Source of the DNA: G963676095 sp963676095
GTDB lineage: Bacteria; Bacteroidota; Bacteroidia; Bacteroidales; Prolixibacteraceae
Direction of reading: 5' to 3'
NCBI GenBank assembly: GCA_963676095.1
Contig: OY781040.1
Span: 5,456,001-5,520,000 of the forward strand
Length of the DNA: 64,000 nt
Shown: positions 1 through 7,503 of the stretch, in pieces
How positions within the stretch are numbered: the first letter of the stretch is position 1
Layout of the letters: each line of letters begins with the position of its first letter
Notes under the pieces: model-generated
What the model was told of the DNA's origin: nothing
The model's database searches: none
What the model saw: only the letters and a program-made list of their open reading frames with translations
Made by a program: the position numbers and the translations under genes

Positions 1-1
1 A

Positions 2-100
2 ATTATTTCTGAACCTGGAGTTCCTTCTGAAGGAGTAAGAGCAGCAATGATTAAATATAATGGAGCACCAATAGAATTGATTGAATTTGAGAAAAAATAA
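2..100 (+). CDS. 3' end of a VOC/glyoxalase-like protein (partial)
   Basis: An open frame enters from the left edge and stops at TAA 98-100, giving the last 32 residues of a protein that ends GAPIELIEFEKK. A Gly-x-x-Ile/Leu-Glu-Leu-Ile-Glu-Phe ending is typical of vicinal oxygen chelate (glyoxalase/bleomycin resistance) proteins, where the Glu is often a metal ligand. Only the tail is visible, so the family call is tentative. The next gene starts 37 bases downstream on the same strand. Confidence 0.45.
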   Translation: MISEPGVPSEGVRAAMIKYNGAPIELIEFEKK

Positions 101-137
101 TTAATATAAAAAAGGATTGTAATCAAAATTGTAAGAA

Positions 138-1541
138 ATGAAGTTAAAAAGCATTGTTATAATAGCTTTAAGCTGTATTTTAACACAAGCTTACGCTAAA
201 AAGGAACCGGAAAAGAAAAATCTAAAACCACGAATTGTCGTGCTGACCGATATTGCACCCAATGATATTGAACCTGACGATATGGAGTCTATGATTCGGT
301 TGCTTGTCAATGCCGACCAGTTTGAGATTGAAGCTTTAATTGCCACTACTGGTTGGAGTAATACGGGTGGAAGGGAACGTATTGATTTAATTCATGATGC
401 GTTAAATGCCTACGAGAGAGATTTACCAAATCTAAAAAAACGCTCCAATCAGGAAAAATTTGCAGATGATGAATCAAAGCAGGAAATTGGTTACTGGCCA
501 TCTGCCGATTATTTGCGAAAGCGAACCGTGGTGGGAAGCACAAAGATGGGCATGAAATTTATTGGCGATGGTAACGACTCCGAAGGAAGTAATCTTATTA
601 TTGATTTAGCTGATGAAAATGATGGCCGTCCAATATGGATTACTGTTTGGGGAGGTGGCAATACATTTGCCCAGGCCATTTGGCGTGTGCAACAAGAGCG
701 GACACCTGAAAAACTAAAAGCCTTTCTACATAAATTTCGTATTTATACCATCACAGATCAGGACCGGCCATGGTCCGGCGGAGATACCATTAATTATGCC
801 AATAGTTCTCATCAGTGGATGAGGAAATTTGAAAAAGATCTAATGTTTTTTTGGGATGAATGTGCATGGAAACATCAAAACCAAACCGGCGTTAATAATT
901 GGGATGAATACGTACGTCATATCCAAAATCATGGCAACCTTGGCGTTTTATATCCAAAATATAAATGGGGAGTTGAAGGAGATACTCCGGCCTTTATGCA
1001 CGTTATGCCAAATGGATTATCAAATCCGGATATTCCAACGCAGGTTAGCTGGAGCGGCTATTTTGAATTTGGCTTAGGGCGCGATAGCCTGACGCATTCA
1101 TACACAAATTATACAGGAGAACCATACGACATTTGCACAAAATACTTTGCATATTTTTATCCGGCAATATTTAACAATTTCGCCGCCCGGATGGATTGGG
1201 CAAAAGAAGGAAAGGGAAACCGTAATCCGGTTGTTATTGTTAACGGGGATAAAGGCATCAATCCCATGGAGATAGTATGCAAAACAGGTGAAGAAACAAA
1301 GCTTAATGCATCAAAATCATTCGATCCCGATGGCGACCGGTTACAATATAAATGGTGGGTAATACCTGAAGCCGGAAATTATTCCGGAGAAATCAGAATC
1401 TCAAATAGTGAATCAAACATGGCCACGGTTCATATACCGTCTGATGCAGCAGGAAAACAACTTCATGTTATTTGTGAGGTAACCGATGATGGTGTTCACA
1501 ACTTAACCAGCTACCGTAGGATAATCTTAAAACCAGAATAA
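138..1541 (+). CDS. DUF1593 nucleoside hydrolase-like secreted protein
   Basis: 467 residues with an N-terminal signal peptide (hydrophobic residues 5-20, cut near TQAYAK). Residues about 30-330 match the DUF1593 family, which has an inosine-uridine nucleoside hydrolase-like fold. The Asp-rich segment TDIAPNDIEPDDMESMIRLL is the expected metal/substrate-binding strand of that fold, and ITVWGGGNTFAQAIW is also characteristic. Residues about 370-467 form an Ig-like beta domain (NASKSFDPDGD, then KWWVIPEAG), as usual in this family. These proteins occur beside polysaccharide-degradation genes in Bacteroidota and their substrate is often unknown. No partner gene is adjacent. The ATG at 138 gives a clean signal peptide. 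Confidence 0.85.
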   Translation: MKLKSIVIIALSCILTQAYAKKEPEKKNLKPRIVVLTDIAPNDIEPDDMESMIRLLVNADQFEIEALIATTGWSNTGGRERIDLIHDALNAYERDLPNLKKRSNQEKFADDESKQEIGYWPSADYLRKRTVVGSTKMGMKFIGDGNDSEGSNLIIDLADENDGRPIWITVWGGGNTFAQAIWRVQQERTPEKLKAFLHKFRIYTITDQDRPWSGGDTINYANSSHQWMRKFEKDLMFFWDECAWKHQNQTGVNNWDEYVRHIQNHGNLGVLYPKYKWGVEGDTPAFMHVMPNGLSNPDIPTQVSWSGYFEFGLGRDSLTHSYTNYTGEPYDICTKYFAYFYPAIFNNFAARMDWAKEGKGNRNPVVIVNGDKGINPMEIVCKTGEETKLNASKSFDPDGDRLQYKWWVIPEAGNYSGEIRISNSESNMATVHIPSDAAGKQLHVICEVTDDGVHNLTSYRRIILKPE

Positions 1542-1868
1542 AATTGTATCCTGTTGTTTCATCTATTTGGACTATTCCGTTTTTTATTGTAGGATAATCA
1601 CAAGTATTATCCAATCCGTATACTGTGGTTTATTTAGACGTACAAAAAGGAACTAAATTGTGCCTGGAAACAAAGTAAGCAATCAGCCGCAGGGACCGGT
1701 GAGGGCTTTGAGGGCCAGGGAAAGAAGGGTTCAACCATTAATATGTTGTGCCGGTATCGGACTGCAACAGACTGAATTCCACTCGGTATTTCGCGATTTT
1801 AAATTAGTTCGTCCATAATATTCGTAAACAGATCGTGAATTTTAATTTTCAAATGCTTCACGAAAAAA
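1542..1868. other. Intergenic stretch with no supported gene
   Basis: AT-rich DNA after the DUF1593 gene. I see no convincing reading frame, terminator or promoter. It runs straight into the tandem repeat at 1869. Confidence 0.5.
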
Positions 1869-2066
1869 GATGCCGTACTTTTCGGAAAAAGTTGCCCGGC
1901 TTTTCAGGAAAAGATGCCGTACTTTTCGGAAAAAGTTGCCCGGCTTTTCAGGAAAAGATACCGGAGATTTTGCGAAAAGACGGTGAAGATTTCTTCAAAA
2001 GATACGGAAGATTTCTCCACAAGATGGTGAAGATTATCCCAAAAGATACTGAACTTTTTTCTTAAA
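1869..2066. repeat. Nine-copy 22-bp tandem repeat (minisatellite)
   Basis: Nine consecutive 22-bp units, each beginning GAT, GTT or GAC and ending in AAA or AAAA, with exact spacing. Units 1 and 3 are identical, as are 2 and 4, so the left part also reads as a 44-bp duplication. Units 5-9 diverge towards a GGTGAAGATTT core. Short inverted repeats such as CTTTTC-AG-GAAAAG span unit borders. The period is not a multiple of three, so the overlapping 76-codon frame is probably not a gene. Confidence 0.85.
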
Positions 2067-2081
2067 GTTACTAATTGGTAA

Positions 2082-2243
2082 AATTTATTGCAGGTTATTA
2101 AAATAATTACAGGATTACGTCGTTCTGGAAAATCCACATTACTAAAAATGTTCAGAAATCGTTTGATATCTAATGGAACAAAAGAAGAACAGACTCAACT
2201 ATACAATTATGAATTACCCGAGAATTATTTGACTAAATCGTGA
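2082..2243 (+). pseudogene. Fragment of an AAA-family ATPase (P-loop region)
   Basis: Frame without a plausible start that reads QVIKIITGLRRSGKSTLLK, followed by about 30 residues to a TGA. The GLRRSGKST Walker A context is typical of the AAA_14/DUF4143 ATPases common in Bacteroidota. These are normally about 380-400 residues. Here the N-terminal ~20 and all residues after the first helix are missing. The break lies between the 22-bp repeat array and the IS at 2341. Confidence 0.7.
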
Positions 2244-2421
2244 GATAGTCAAATGCCGCACATCCAGATTTATGTTTTGCAGGCTGAAACAATCGTTTTG
2301 CTCACCGGAATAACGAACGTAAAAGATTTTATCATTAACCTGACCATCTCCCGAAAAATGGGTTGAATAAGTTCTGCATCCCAGTCATATCGGGTGTTTA
2401 AAGATGTTTAGATATGAGGAA

Positions 2422-2484
2422 AGCTGGTTTAAAAAGGTTATTTTTATTGTGCAAACAAAAGCAAATAATCTCTAAAAACCAGCT
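2422..2484 (+). promoter_or_regulatory. Inverted repeat before the transposase start
   Basis: AGCTGGTTT at 2422-2430 is perfectly complementary to AAACCAGCT at 2476-2484, which ends one base before the ATG at 2486. In a transcript entering from outside the IS this stem could hide the start codon region, a strategy known for other IS elements to limit readthrough expression. That role is inferred from position. Confidence 0.4.
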
Positions 2485-2485
2485 C

Positions 2486-3754
2486 ATGACAAAAGTATTA
2501 ACAAAACAGGTACAGAACAAGATTAGCCGCTATTTTCTCAAACTTGAGGGTCAATTAACAAAACCGGAAGCCCGATGTATCCGGGAAATGACAACCGGAA
2601 TACTAAAGACAGGTACAGTATTAGTGAATAAAATAGCCACTGGCATTGGTGATACAATATCGTTGAGCCAAACAACTAAACGCTTCAGGAACCATTATAA
2701 CAAGAAAGATTTTTTCATGAAATTATTCCGGGGACATATGAACAGTGTGAAAAGCAAAGTCTGCCATGGCGACTATATCCTGTTCGATGGTTCTGATATT
2801 CAGAAAAAATATGCCAAAATGATGGATGGTCTGGACTATGTGAAAGATGGCGATAAAGGATCAATTGGCCTTGGCTATTGGCTGATGAACGTTGTACACT
2901 TTAGCAAAGACAAGGAAATGACCCCACTTTACAACAAGCTGTACAGCTTTGACAGTGGCGCCAAAAGCGAGAATCTGGAGGTTCTTGAAGCCATCAAAGA
3001 GGTGGGCTCGATAATTGACAAAGATGTCACAAAGATATTCGACCGTGGCATGGACCGGCCGATTTGCCGGGATTTCATTATTGCCGATGAAGGCCATTTC
3101 AACCTGCGTCTGAAGAAAACCACCAAGCTGGTCTACAAAGGCGAAGAAATGGCCGTGAACAAGATCAGCCGGAAAGTTCCATTGTTCATGAAACTAACAG
3201 CTACAAGGATACAGAAAAGCAAGAAGCGTCAGTTGGTTTATGAATGCGGCGCCATAAAGGTCCAATATAGAACCAAGGGCAAGACGCATGATCTTTGGCT
3301 TGTTGTCACCAAAAGGACTAATGGCGGCTATTGCTGGCTACTGACACGTTCGCCAAAAGAAAGTATTGTTGAAGTAATCAAAGAAGCATTCACGGCATAC
3401 GGTTTCAGGTGGAAAATTGAAGAGTACCACCGGCATATAAAAGAATGCTACAAACTGGAAGACATCCAGATCAAAACCTTCGAAGGGCTACAAAGTATGT
3501 TGGCCATACTGACCATAGCCATGAGCATCATATACTCGTCACTTTCATCTCTGCACACAAGGCTATTGCTTGAAAGTGGTGTAAAAACACTGAACAAAGA
3601 AAAGATGTATGAACTATGCAATTTCATTTACTATAAAATCAGCACCATAATCAAAGTATTGCTGGCAAACATGACCCCAAGAGCTTTCCTCCCTCAATCC
3701 GATCCATCTCCAAATGACGGACAGTTAAGCCTTTTATTAAATTTTGAAAACTAA
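2486..3754 (+). CDS. IS4-type DDE transposase
   Basis: 422 residues from ATG 2486; an in-frame ATG at 2414 would add 24 residues containing half of an inverted repeat and is less likely. The RNase H-like catalytic fold is visible: first Asp in ILFDGSDIQKK, second Asp in KIFDRGMDRP, and the Glu region RWKIEEYHRHIKECYKLED, which matches the DDE_Tnp_1 C-terminal signature. Length is normal for IS4-group enzymes. No frameshift or internal stop, so it is probably active. It acts on the inverted repeats at 2341 and 3770. Confidence 0.85.
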   Translation: MTKVLTKQVQNKISRYFLKLEGQLTKPEARCIREMTTGILKTGTVLVNKIATGIGDTISLSQTTKRFRNHYNKKDFFMKLFRGHMNSVKSKVCHGDYILFDGSDIQKKYAKMMDGLDYVKDGDKGSIGLGYWLMNVVHFSKDKEMTPLYNKLYSFDSGAKSENLEVLEAIKEVGSIIDKDVTKIFDRGMDRPICRDFIIADEGHFNLRLKKTTKLVYKGEEMAVNKISRKVPLFMKLTATRIQKSKKRQLVYECGAIKVQYRTKGKTHDLWLVVTKRTNGGYCWLLTRSPKESIVEVIKEAFTAYGFRWKIEEYHRHIKECYKLEDIQIKTFEGLQSMLAILTIAMSIIYSSLSSLHTRLLLESGVKTLNKEKMYELCNFIYYKISTIIKVLLANMTPRAFLPQSDPSPNDGQLSLLLNFEN

Positions 3755-3814
3755 AAACGGGAGATGGCCAAATTTTATCATTAACCTGTATGATTTTAAG
3801 GGAGATTGGCGTAA

Positions 3815-4015
3815 ATTGGGCGGAAACTAAAATCTAAACTTATGGGCACCGATATCAGGTACATTCAGCAGTTGCCTGGACATTCGAGCATAAAAACCAC
3901 GATGATTTACACCCATGTCAGTAGTAAAGCCATCAGCCGGATACAAAGCCCGTCCGGCAGGATGTTTGGAACCCCGGGCATTAAAGCAGATAACAAAAAT
4001 GGCAAAAAAGTGTAA
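3815..4015 (+). pseudogene. C-terminal fragment of a tyrosine recombinase (XerD/integron-integrase type)
   Basis: The frame reads GTDIRYIQQLPGHSSIKTTM, then IYTHVSSKAISRIQSPSG, ending at TAA 4013-4015. The LGH-x-S-x-x-T-T motif (here PGHSSIKTT) and IYTHV with the nucleophilic Tyr are the catalytic end of a phage-integrase-family recombinase. The first ~80% of the gene, with the catalytic Arg and Lys, is missing. The IS at 2341-3770 ends 45 bases upstream and the removed part may have been lost with its arrival. Confidence 0.8.
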
Positions 4016-4033
4016 TAACTTCGTGCTATTACA
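4011..4033. repeat. Short perfect inverted repeat at the end of the recombinase fragment
   Basis: TGTAATA (4011-4017) and TATTACA (4027-4033) form a perfect 7-bp stem around a 9-base loop, overlapping the recombinase stop codon. It is followed by AGTTGGCAGCAAC. A structured site directly after an integrase gene could be a recombination site or a terminator; the sequence alone does not decide. Confidence 0.35.
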
Positions 4034-4172
4034 TAGTTGGCAGCAACCCCAAAAGACGCAACTTATGGGATTTGAAAATTTAATTCAAAAGAGCCATCGT
4101 CATAATGTTCTTACTTGGACAAATAAATATGGATTTCTTAATCTTTAGAATTTGAAACGAAAGGAATTTCTC

Positions 4173-5786
4173 ATGAATCATTTAACAACATTAATAGTCA
4201 TCCTGATCGTGCTGCAGACCAATAGACTTGCAGCGCAGGAAACCAAAAACACAACGGCTATCGCACCGACAGTTGCTGATACCACTGTCCGCCCATCTGG
4301 CATGCGGCTGGAGTGGACATACTTTATCGGCGGAAGCGATTTTGAGACTGTCAAAACACGCACGCCGGTTATCGATCGCGACGGCATGCTCTGGTTCTTG
4401 GGAGAAACGGCGTCAAAGGATTTTCCTACAACGCCTGATGCATTATATCGCACCTACCTGGGCGGTAACGACATGGGTAGGGAGGACATCTACCTGATAA
4501 AGTTTAACACCCGTCAGCCTGAGATCGCCTACTCAACCATTCTGGGGGGCGCGAAGGGATCGGAGACACCCTCCGATCTGGTCGTGAATAGCAATGGCAC
4601 TATCTACATCGTGGGAAGTACCAGCTCTCAGGACTTCCCTACGACCGACGATGCGTTTACCAAGCAGTACCAAGGGCCTGATAATGGTCGCCATGATGAT
4701 GGCTTTCTCACGATTCTTGGCAACGGTGGACGCAAACTGCAATACTCAACGTTCATCGGTGGCACCCGCCCTGACAGGGTGACGAAAGTGTTCATCAACC
4801 CTTCCGGCGAGATGACGCTGTTCGGCACCACCGAATCGCCTGGATTTCCAACTGCTGATGCGATCCGCCCCTTGGGGGTTCGGGATGGTTCCCAGTTTAT
4901 TATGCGTCTGGATGCCAAGGGACAATGGATTCTGTCCTCGCGTCTATTGGTTAATTTTGCTCCGTGGGAGCCGGATGTCTTACAGCTCGCTTCCGGCGAA
5001 TTCCTCATTACGGCGAGCACCAACAACCCGGCGTTTCCAACCACCCCGAGCGCCTTCAGCAGCGTCTACCACGGTAGCGATATGCAAAAAATGCCCGATG
5101 GCAAAATATTTCCAGGGCAAGGCGACATATTCGTCATGCGTCTGTCGGCAGATCTGAAAACGATTTCCTTCGCCACCTTGTTTGGCGGAACCGGAGATGA
5201 TTACTATCCAAAGATTGTTACCGTTCCCGGCGGCGACTTCTTTATTTTCGGGACTACGACATCAAAGGATTTGCCGGTGACGGCAGATGCCGTTGAAAAA
5301 ACAATGGAGAGCAAAAGAGCCCTCTTTCTCGCCCGCTTCAGTGGCGATGGCAGACAACTCAAGTATTGCACCTATCTCGGAGGCAAAGGGGCCGGTGCAA
5401 CTTCCTATGCCGGAGAACTCGTCTACGATGGCCGATCGAAAATTTATCTCGGCTGCGGGCAGGTCACATCATCCAATTATCCAGTCACACCGGATGCATT
5501 ACAGGCGAATCCTCATGGGAGTCAAGACGCTGTCCTGCTCGCCTTCAATATCGCCGACAACTCGCTCGCCTACTGTTCCTATCTCGGCGGTTCGAAGAAT
5601 GAGGATATGCCCATCCTTACCTTCGATGCAAACGGTGCCCTCTACGTAATAGGCACTACGAATTCAGATGACTTTCCAACGCTTGAAAATATAACTGGAC
5701 AAAGGAAAGGGATGGATATCTTCATTTCTAAGTTCTCAATCAACCCGGCCTCAGAGGGTTCCGTGAAGAAACCGTCGTCGTTTTAA
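4173..5786 (+). CDS. SBBP-repeat beta-propeller secreted protein
   Basis: 537 residues from ATG 4173, preceded by AAAGGAA at a good distance; a TTG at 4152 would extend it by seven residues. A signal peptide (residues 1-22, ending LAAQ) is followed by about six to seven repeats of the form YSTxLGGxxxD...V...G.xYxxGxTxSxDFPTT...A, the SBBP beta-propeller repeat. Such proteins are secreted or surface exposed; substrates are generally unknown. Its base composition is visibly more GC-rich than the AT-rich genes on either side, and it lies between a recombinase remnant and a group II intron remnant. Both facts suggest acquisition by transfer. Confidence 0.8.
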   Translation: MNHLTTLIVILIVLQTNRLAAQETKNTTAIAPTVADTTVRPSGMRLEWTYFIGGSDFETVKTRTPVIDRDGMLWFLGETASKDFPTTPDALYRTYLGGNDMGREDIYLIKFNTRQPEIAYSTILGGAKGSETPSDLVVNSNGTIYIVGSTSSQDFPTTDDAFTKQYQGPDNGRHDDGFLTILGNGGRKLQYSTFIGGTRPDRVTKVFINPSGEMTLFGTTESPGFPTADAIRPLGVRDGSQFIMRLDAKGQWILSSRLLVNFAPWEPDVLQLASGEFLITASTNNPAFPTTPSAFSSVYHGSDMQKMPDGKIFPGQGDIFVMRLSADLKTISFATLFGGTGDDYYPKIVTVPGGDFFIFGTTTSKDLPVTADAVEKTMESKRALFLARFSGDGRQLKYCTYLGGKGAGATSYAGELVYDGRSKIYLGCGQVTSSNYPVTPDALQANPHGSQDAVLLAFNIADNSLAYCSYLGGSKNEDMPILTFDANGALYVIGTTNSDDFPTLENITGQRKGMDIFISKFSINPASEGSVKKPSSF

Positions 5787-5882
5787 AGATTAATTCACTT
5801 GAAAATGGGCAGCTGCCAGCATCGCATATATTTTATTGGGGTTGAAGTAATAATTTCAGAGGCTTAGCTACTGAAAAAGACT

Positions 5883-6146
5883 GTTTAAGCTGTGAGGCTT
5901 ACTCAGAAGTTCTTTGGATTGAGTTACCAAGCCAAAATGCAAGAGGCGTGAACCCGTAGTAGCTTCGAAAAGTGTAAATCGCAGGCTGGGGAGGATGTTG
6001 ACGTATTCAGACCCCTGTTACTTATTGCCGGTCAATAGCCATACGAAGCAGCAAGGCCTGCCGGAGTCATAGGGGAGGCGTGGTAACACAAGGGGGAAAG
6101 ATGAACACGGGAGGTCTCCTGTAACAAAGCCTGGCAAGCACAATGA
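5883..6146 (+). mobile_element. Group II intron 5' fragment (ribozyme domain I), no reverse transcriptase
   Basis: GC-rich structured sequence with segments that I recognise from the 5' part of bacterial group II introns, such as CAAGGCCTGCCGGAGTCATA and GGGAGGTCTCCTGT. No reverse transcriptase/maturase frame follows and no domain V/VI 3' end is seen. It would be a 5' remnant beside the SBBP gene. The identification rests on sequence memory, not on a fold computation, so confidence is moderate. Confidence 0.45.
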
Positions 6147-6672
6147 ATACATATTTTCAAATATCCCTTTGATTTAAAACAAGGAGATTATGTTTCAATT
6201 GAAATATATGAAAGAAATAAATTGACAAAAAAAGATAACATAATTGAGGATTTTGAAATAGATAATGATATAATTATAAACCATCATATTGCTTCCAAAG
6301 ACACAACTGTTTTTTATCGCTTCCATTTTTTTGAGAAAGAAGATACACTTGAAATGCGAGAAAATTTACCGGGAGTAAAACCAATTCAAAAGATTGATAT
6401 AACTAAAGTTGCAATGGGAAGTTTCAATTCAAGAACTTGCGTACCTCAGGATATAAATGAAAAATACGAATTGCTTTTTATTATGACTTTTAAAAGATGG
6501 AGAAAAAATAAAACAATCCGATGGGTGGCTAAATTGTTCCTCTGGGCTTTCAAAAAACGAATTAATTTATGATTATGATTTTGTAATAATATTCTATGCC
6601 GGGAAAATTACAAAAGAAAGGACTAAAACGATACTTGATGAAATAAAAAGTGTGGATAGAACGTTGTTGTGA
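6147..6672 (+). pseudogene. Unrecognised, probably frameshifted gene
   Basis: A low-GC frame opens directly after the intron-like segment and reads KYPFDLKQGDYVSIEIYERN, continuing to a stop at 6570-6572. From about 6540 the +1 frame continues with protein-like sequence (LIYDYDFVIIFYAGKIT, then RTKTILDEIKSVDRTLL) to a stop at 6670-6672. A single frameshift near 6540 would join them. There is no good start codon; TTG at 6222 is the first candidate. No family recognised. The 3' end overlaps the first half-unit of the hairpin array at 6655. Confidence 0.4.
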
Positions 6673-6716
6673 GTGACGCAACTGCATTATTGCGGGTATC
6701 GCAACCGTATTGTTGC
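6655..6716. repeat. Hairpin array C (23-bp period)
   Basis: Two full 16-bp hairpins, GCAACtgcattATTGC (6678-6693) and GCAACcgtattGTTGC (6701-6716), start exactly 23 bases apart, preceded by a half unit ending GTTGT (6655-6670). Linkers are 7 bases. The array ends with GGCGTTCACAA, almost the same as the end of array B at 44.85 kb (GTCGTTCACAA), so the two are copies of one dispersed element. Confidence 0.7.
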
Positions 6717-6808
6717 GGCGTTCACAAAATTATGGAGGGAGAAGTTTCACTGAACAATAAATTTTTGAAAGTTACGCGTATAACTCGTTTGTATTATACG
6801 TATAGATT

Positions 6809-6824
6809 TTTACCAAATGGTAAA
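6809..6824. promoter_or_regulatory. Operator-like palindrome upstream of the Crp/Fnr gene
   Basis: TTTACCA-AA-TGGTAAA is a perfect 7-bp inverted repeat 33 bases before the chosen start of the Crp/Fnr gene. The same palindrome in the opposite orientation occurs at 7431-7446 before the SDR gene. The most economical reading is a binding site for the regulator encoded between them, giving autoregulation. Confidence 0.65.
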
Positions 6825-6857
6825 TTTTCTCAAACAACTATTTCTAACTTTGCTACG

Positions 6858-7424
6858 ATGAAAGAATTAATAGAATATATTTTGCAATTTGGCAATCTAA
6901 ATAAACAGCAAATTGACCTTATAATAAGTAAAGCGAAGGAATTAGACCTTCAAAAAGACGAATATTTTTCGGTAGCAGAGCGAATTCCTAAACAGGTCGG
7001 GTTTATTGTGGAGGGTGTTGTTCGCGGTTGTTATTACAATAAAAAAGGAGAGGAAATTACACGTTGCTTTATTAGCGAAAATAATTTGGTGGTTGATTAT
7101 GTCAATTTTGAAGCAAGCACTTCCTCTTCGGAATATTTGCAAGCGTGTACAAATTGCAGACTCGTTGTATTTTCTAAACAAAACTGGGAAGAACTTTCCC
7201 AAATTATTGTTGATTGGGACAATATTAAAAACAAGATGGTCCAAATATGCATGTATCAAAAATCCAGAAAAGGCCCAGTAATTTCGCAAGACGCTACTAC
7301 ACGTTATTTGGCGTTTATGGAAAACCATCCTTCACTAATTAACCGAATTCCGTTGGCTTACATTGCTTCTTACTTGGGTGTTACGCAACAATCATTAAGC
7401 AGGATAAGAAAAAACATCCGCTAA
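6858..7424 (+). CDS. Crp/Fnr family transcriptional regulator
   Basis: 188 residues from ATG 6858. A longer frame begins at GTG 6669 but would run through hairpin array C and the operator, and its extra residues have no family match. The cyclic-nucleotide-binding-like domain spans residues about 20-115 (IPKQVGFIVEGVVRGCYYNK). The C-terminal helix-turn-helix is VTQQSLSRIRKNI, the usual ending of short Bacteroidota Crp/Fnr proteins. It lies 79 bases before an SDR gene. Palindromes TTTACCA-N2-TGGTAAA before both genes point to it controlling itself and the SDR gene. The effector is unknown. Confidence 0.85.
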   Translation: MKELIEYILQFGNLNKQQIDLIISKAKELDLQKDEYFSVAERIPKQVGFIVEGVVRGCYYNKKGEEITRCFISENNLVVDYVNFEASTSSSEYLQACTNCRLVVFSKQNWEELSQIIVDWDNIKNKMVQICMYQKSRKGPVISQDATTRYLAFMENHPSLINRIPLAYIASYLGVTQQSLSRIRKNIR

Positions 7425-7430
7425 TCGCTT

Positions 7431-7446
7431 TTTACCATTTGGTAAA
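7431..7446. promoter_or_regulatory. Operator-like palindrome upstream of the SDR gene
   Basis: TTTACCA-TT-TGGTAAA, the reverse complement of the site at 6809-6824, lies directly after the Crp/Fnr stop codon. A possible -7 box CACCTTTG (7468-7475; consensus TAnnTTTG) follows 21 bases later, so a bound protein would sit over or next to the -33 region. Confidence 0.65.
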
Positions 7447-7503
7447 GCGTTTCATTTTTAATCGACCCACCTTTGTATTATTAATTTTAAAAACAGAAGA
7501 AAA

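Larger units (their letters stand above)
2341..3770 (+). mobile_element. IS4-like insertion sequence, complete
   Basis: About 1.43 kb bounded by terminal inverted repeats: left end TGACCATCTCCCG, right end (reverse strand) TGGCCATCTCCCG, 12 of 13 matching. It carries one transposase gene. A direct repeat abuts both ends: 2325-2340 and 3771-3786 agree at 15 of 16 bases. That is long for a target duplication of this family, so the exact ends could shift by a few bases. The element sits between a truncated ATPase gene and a truncated recombinase gene. Confidence 0.75.

Noticed and set aside
1835..2065. 76-codon frame over the 22-bp repeat
   Set aside because: The period is not a multiple of three, no start signal is seen and the product is low-complexity.
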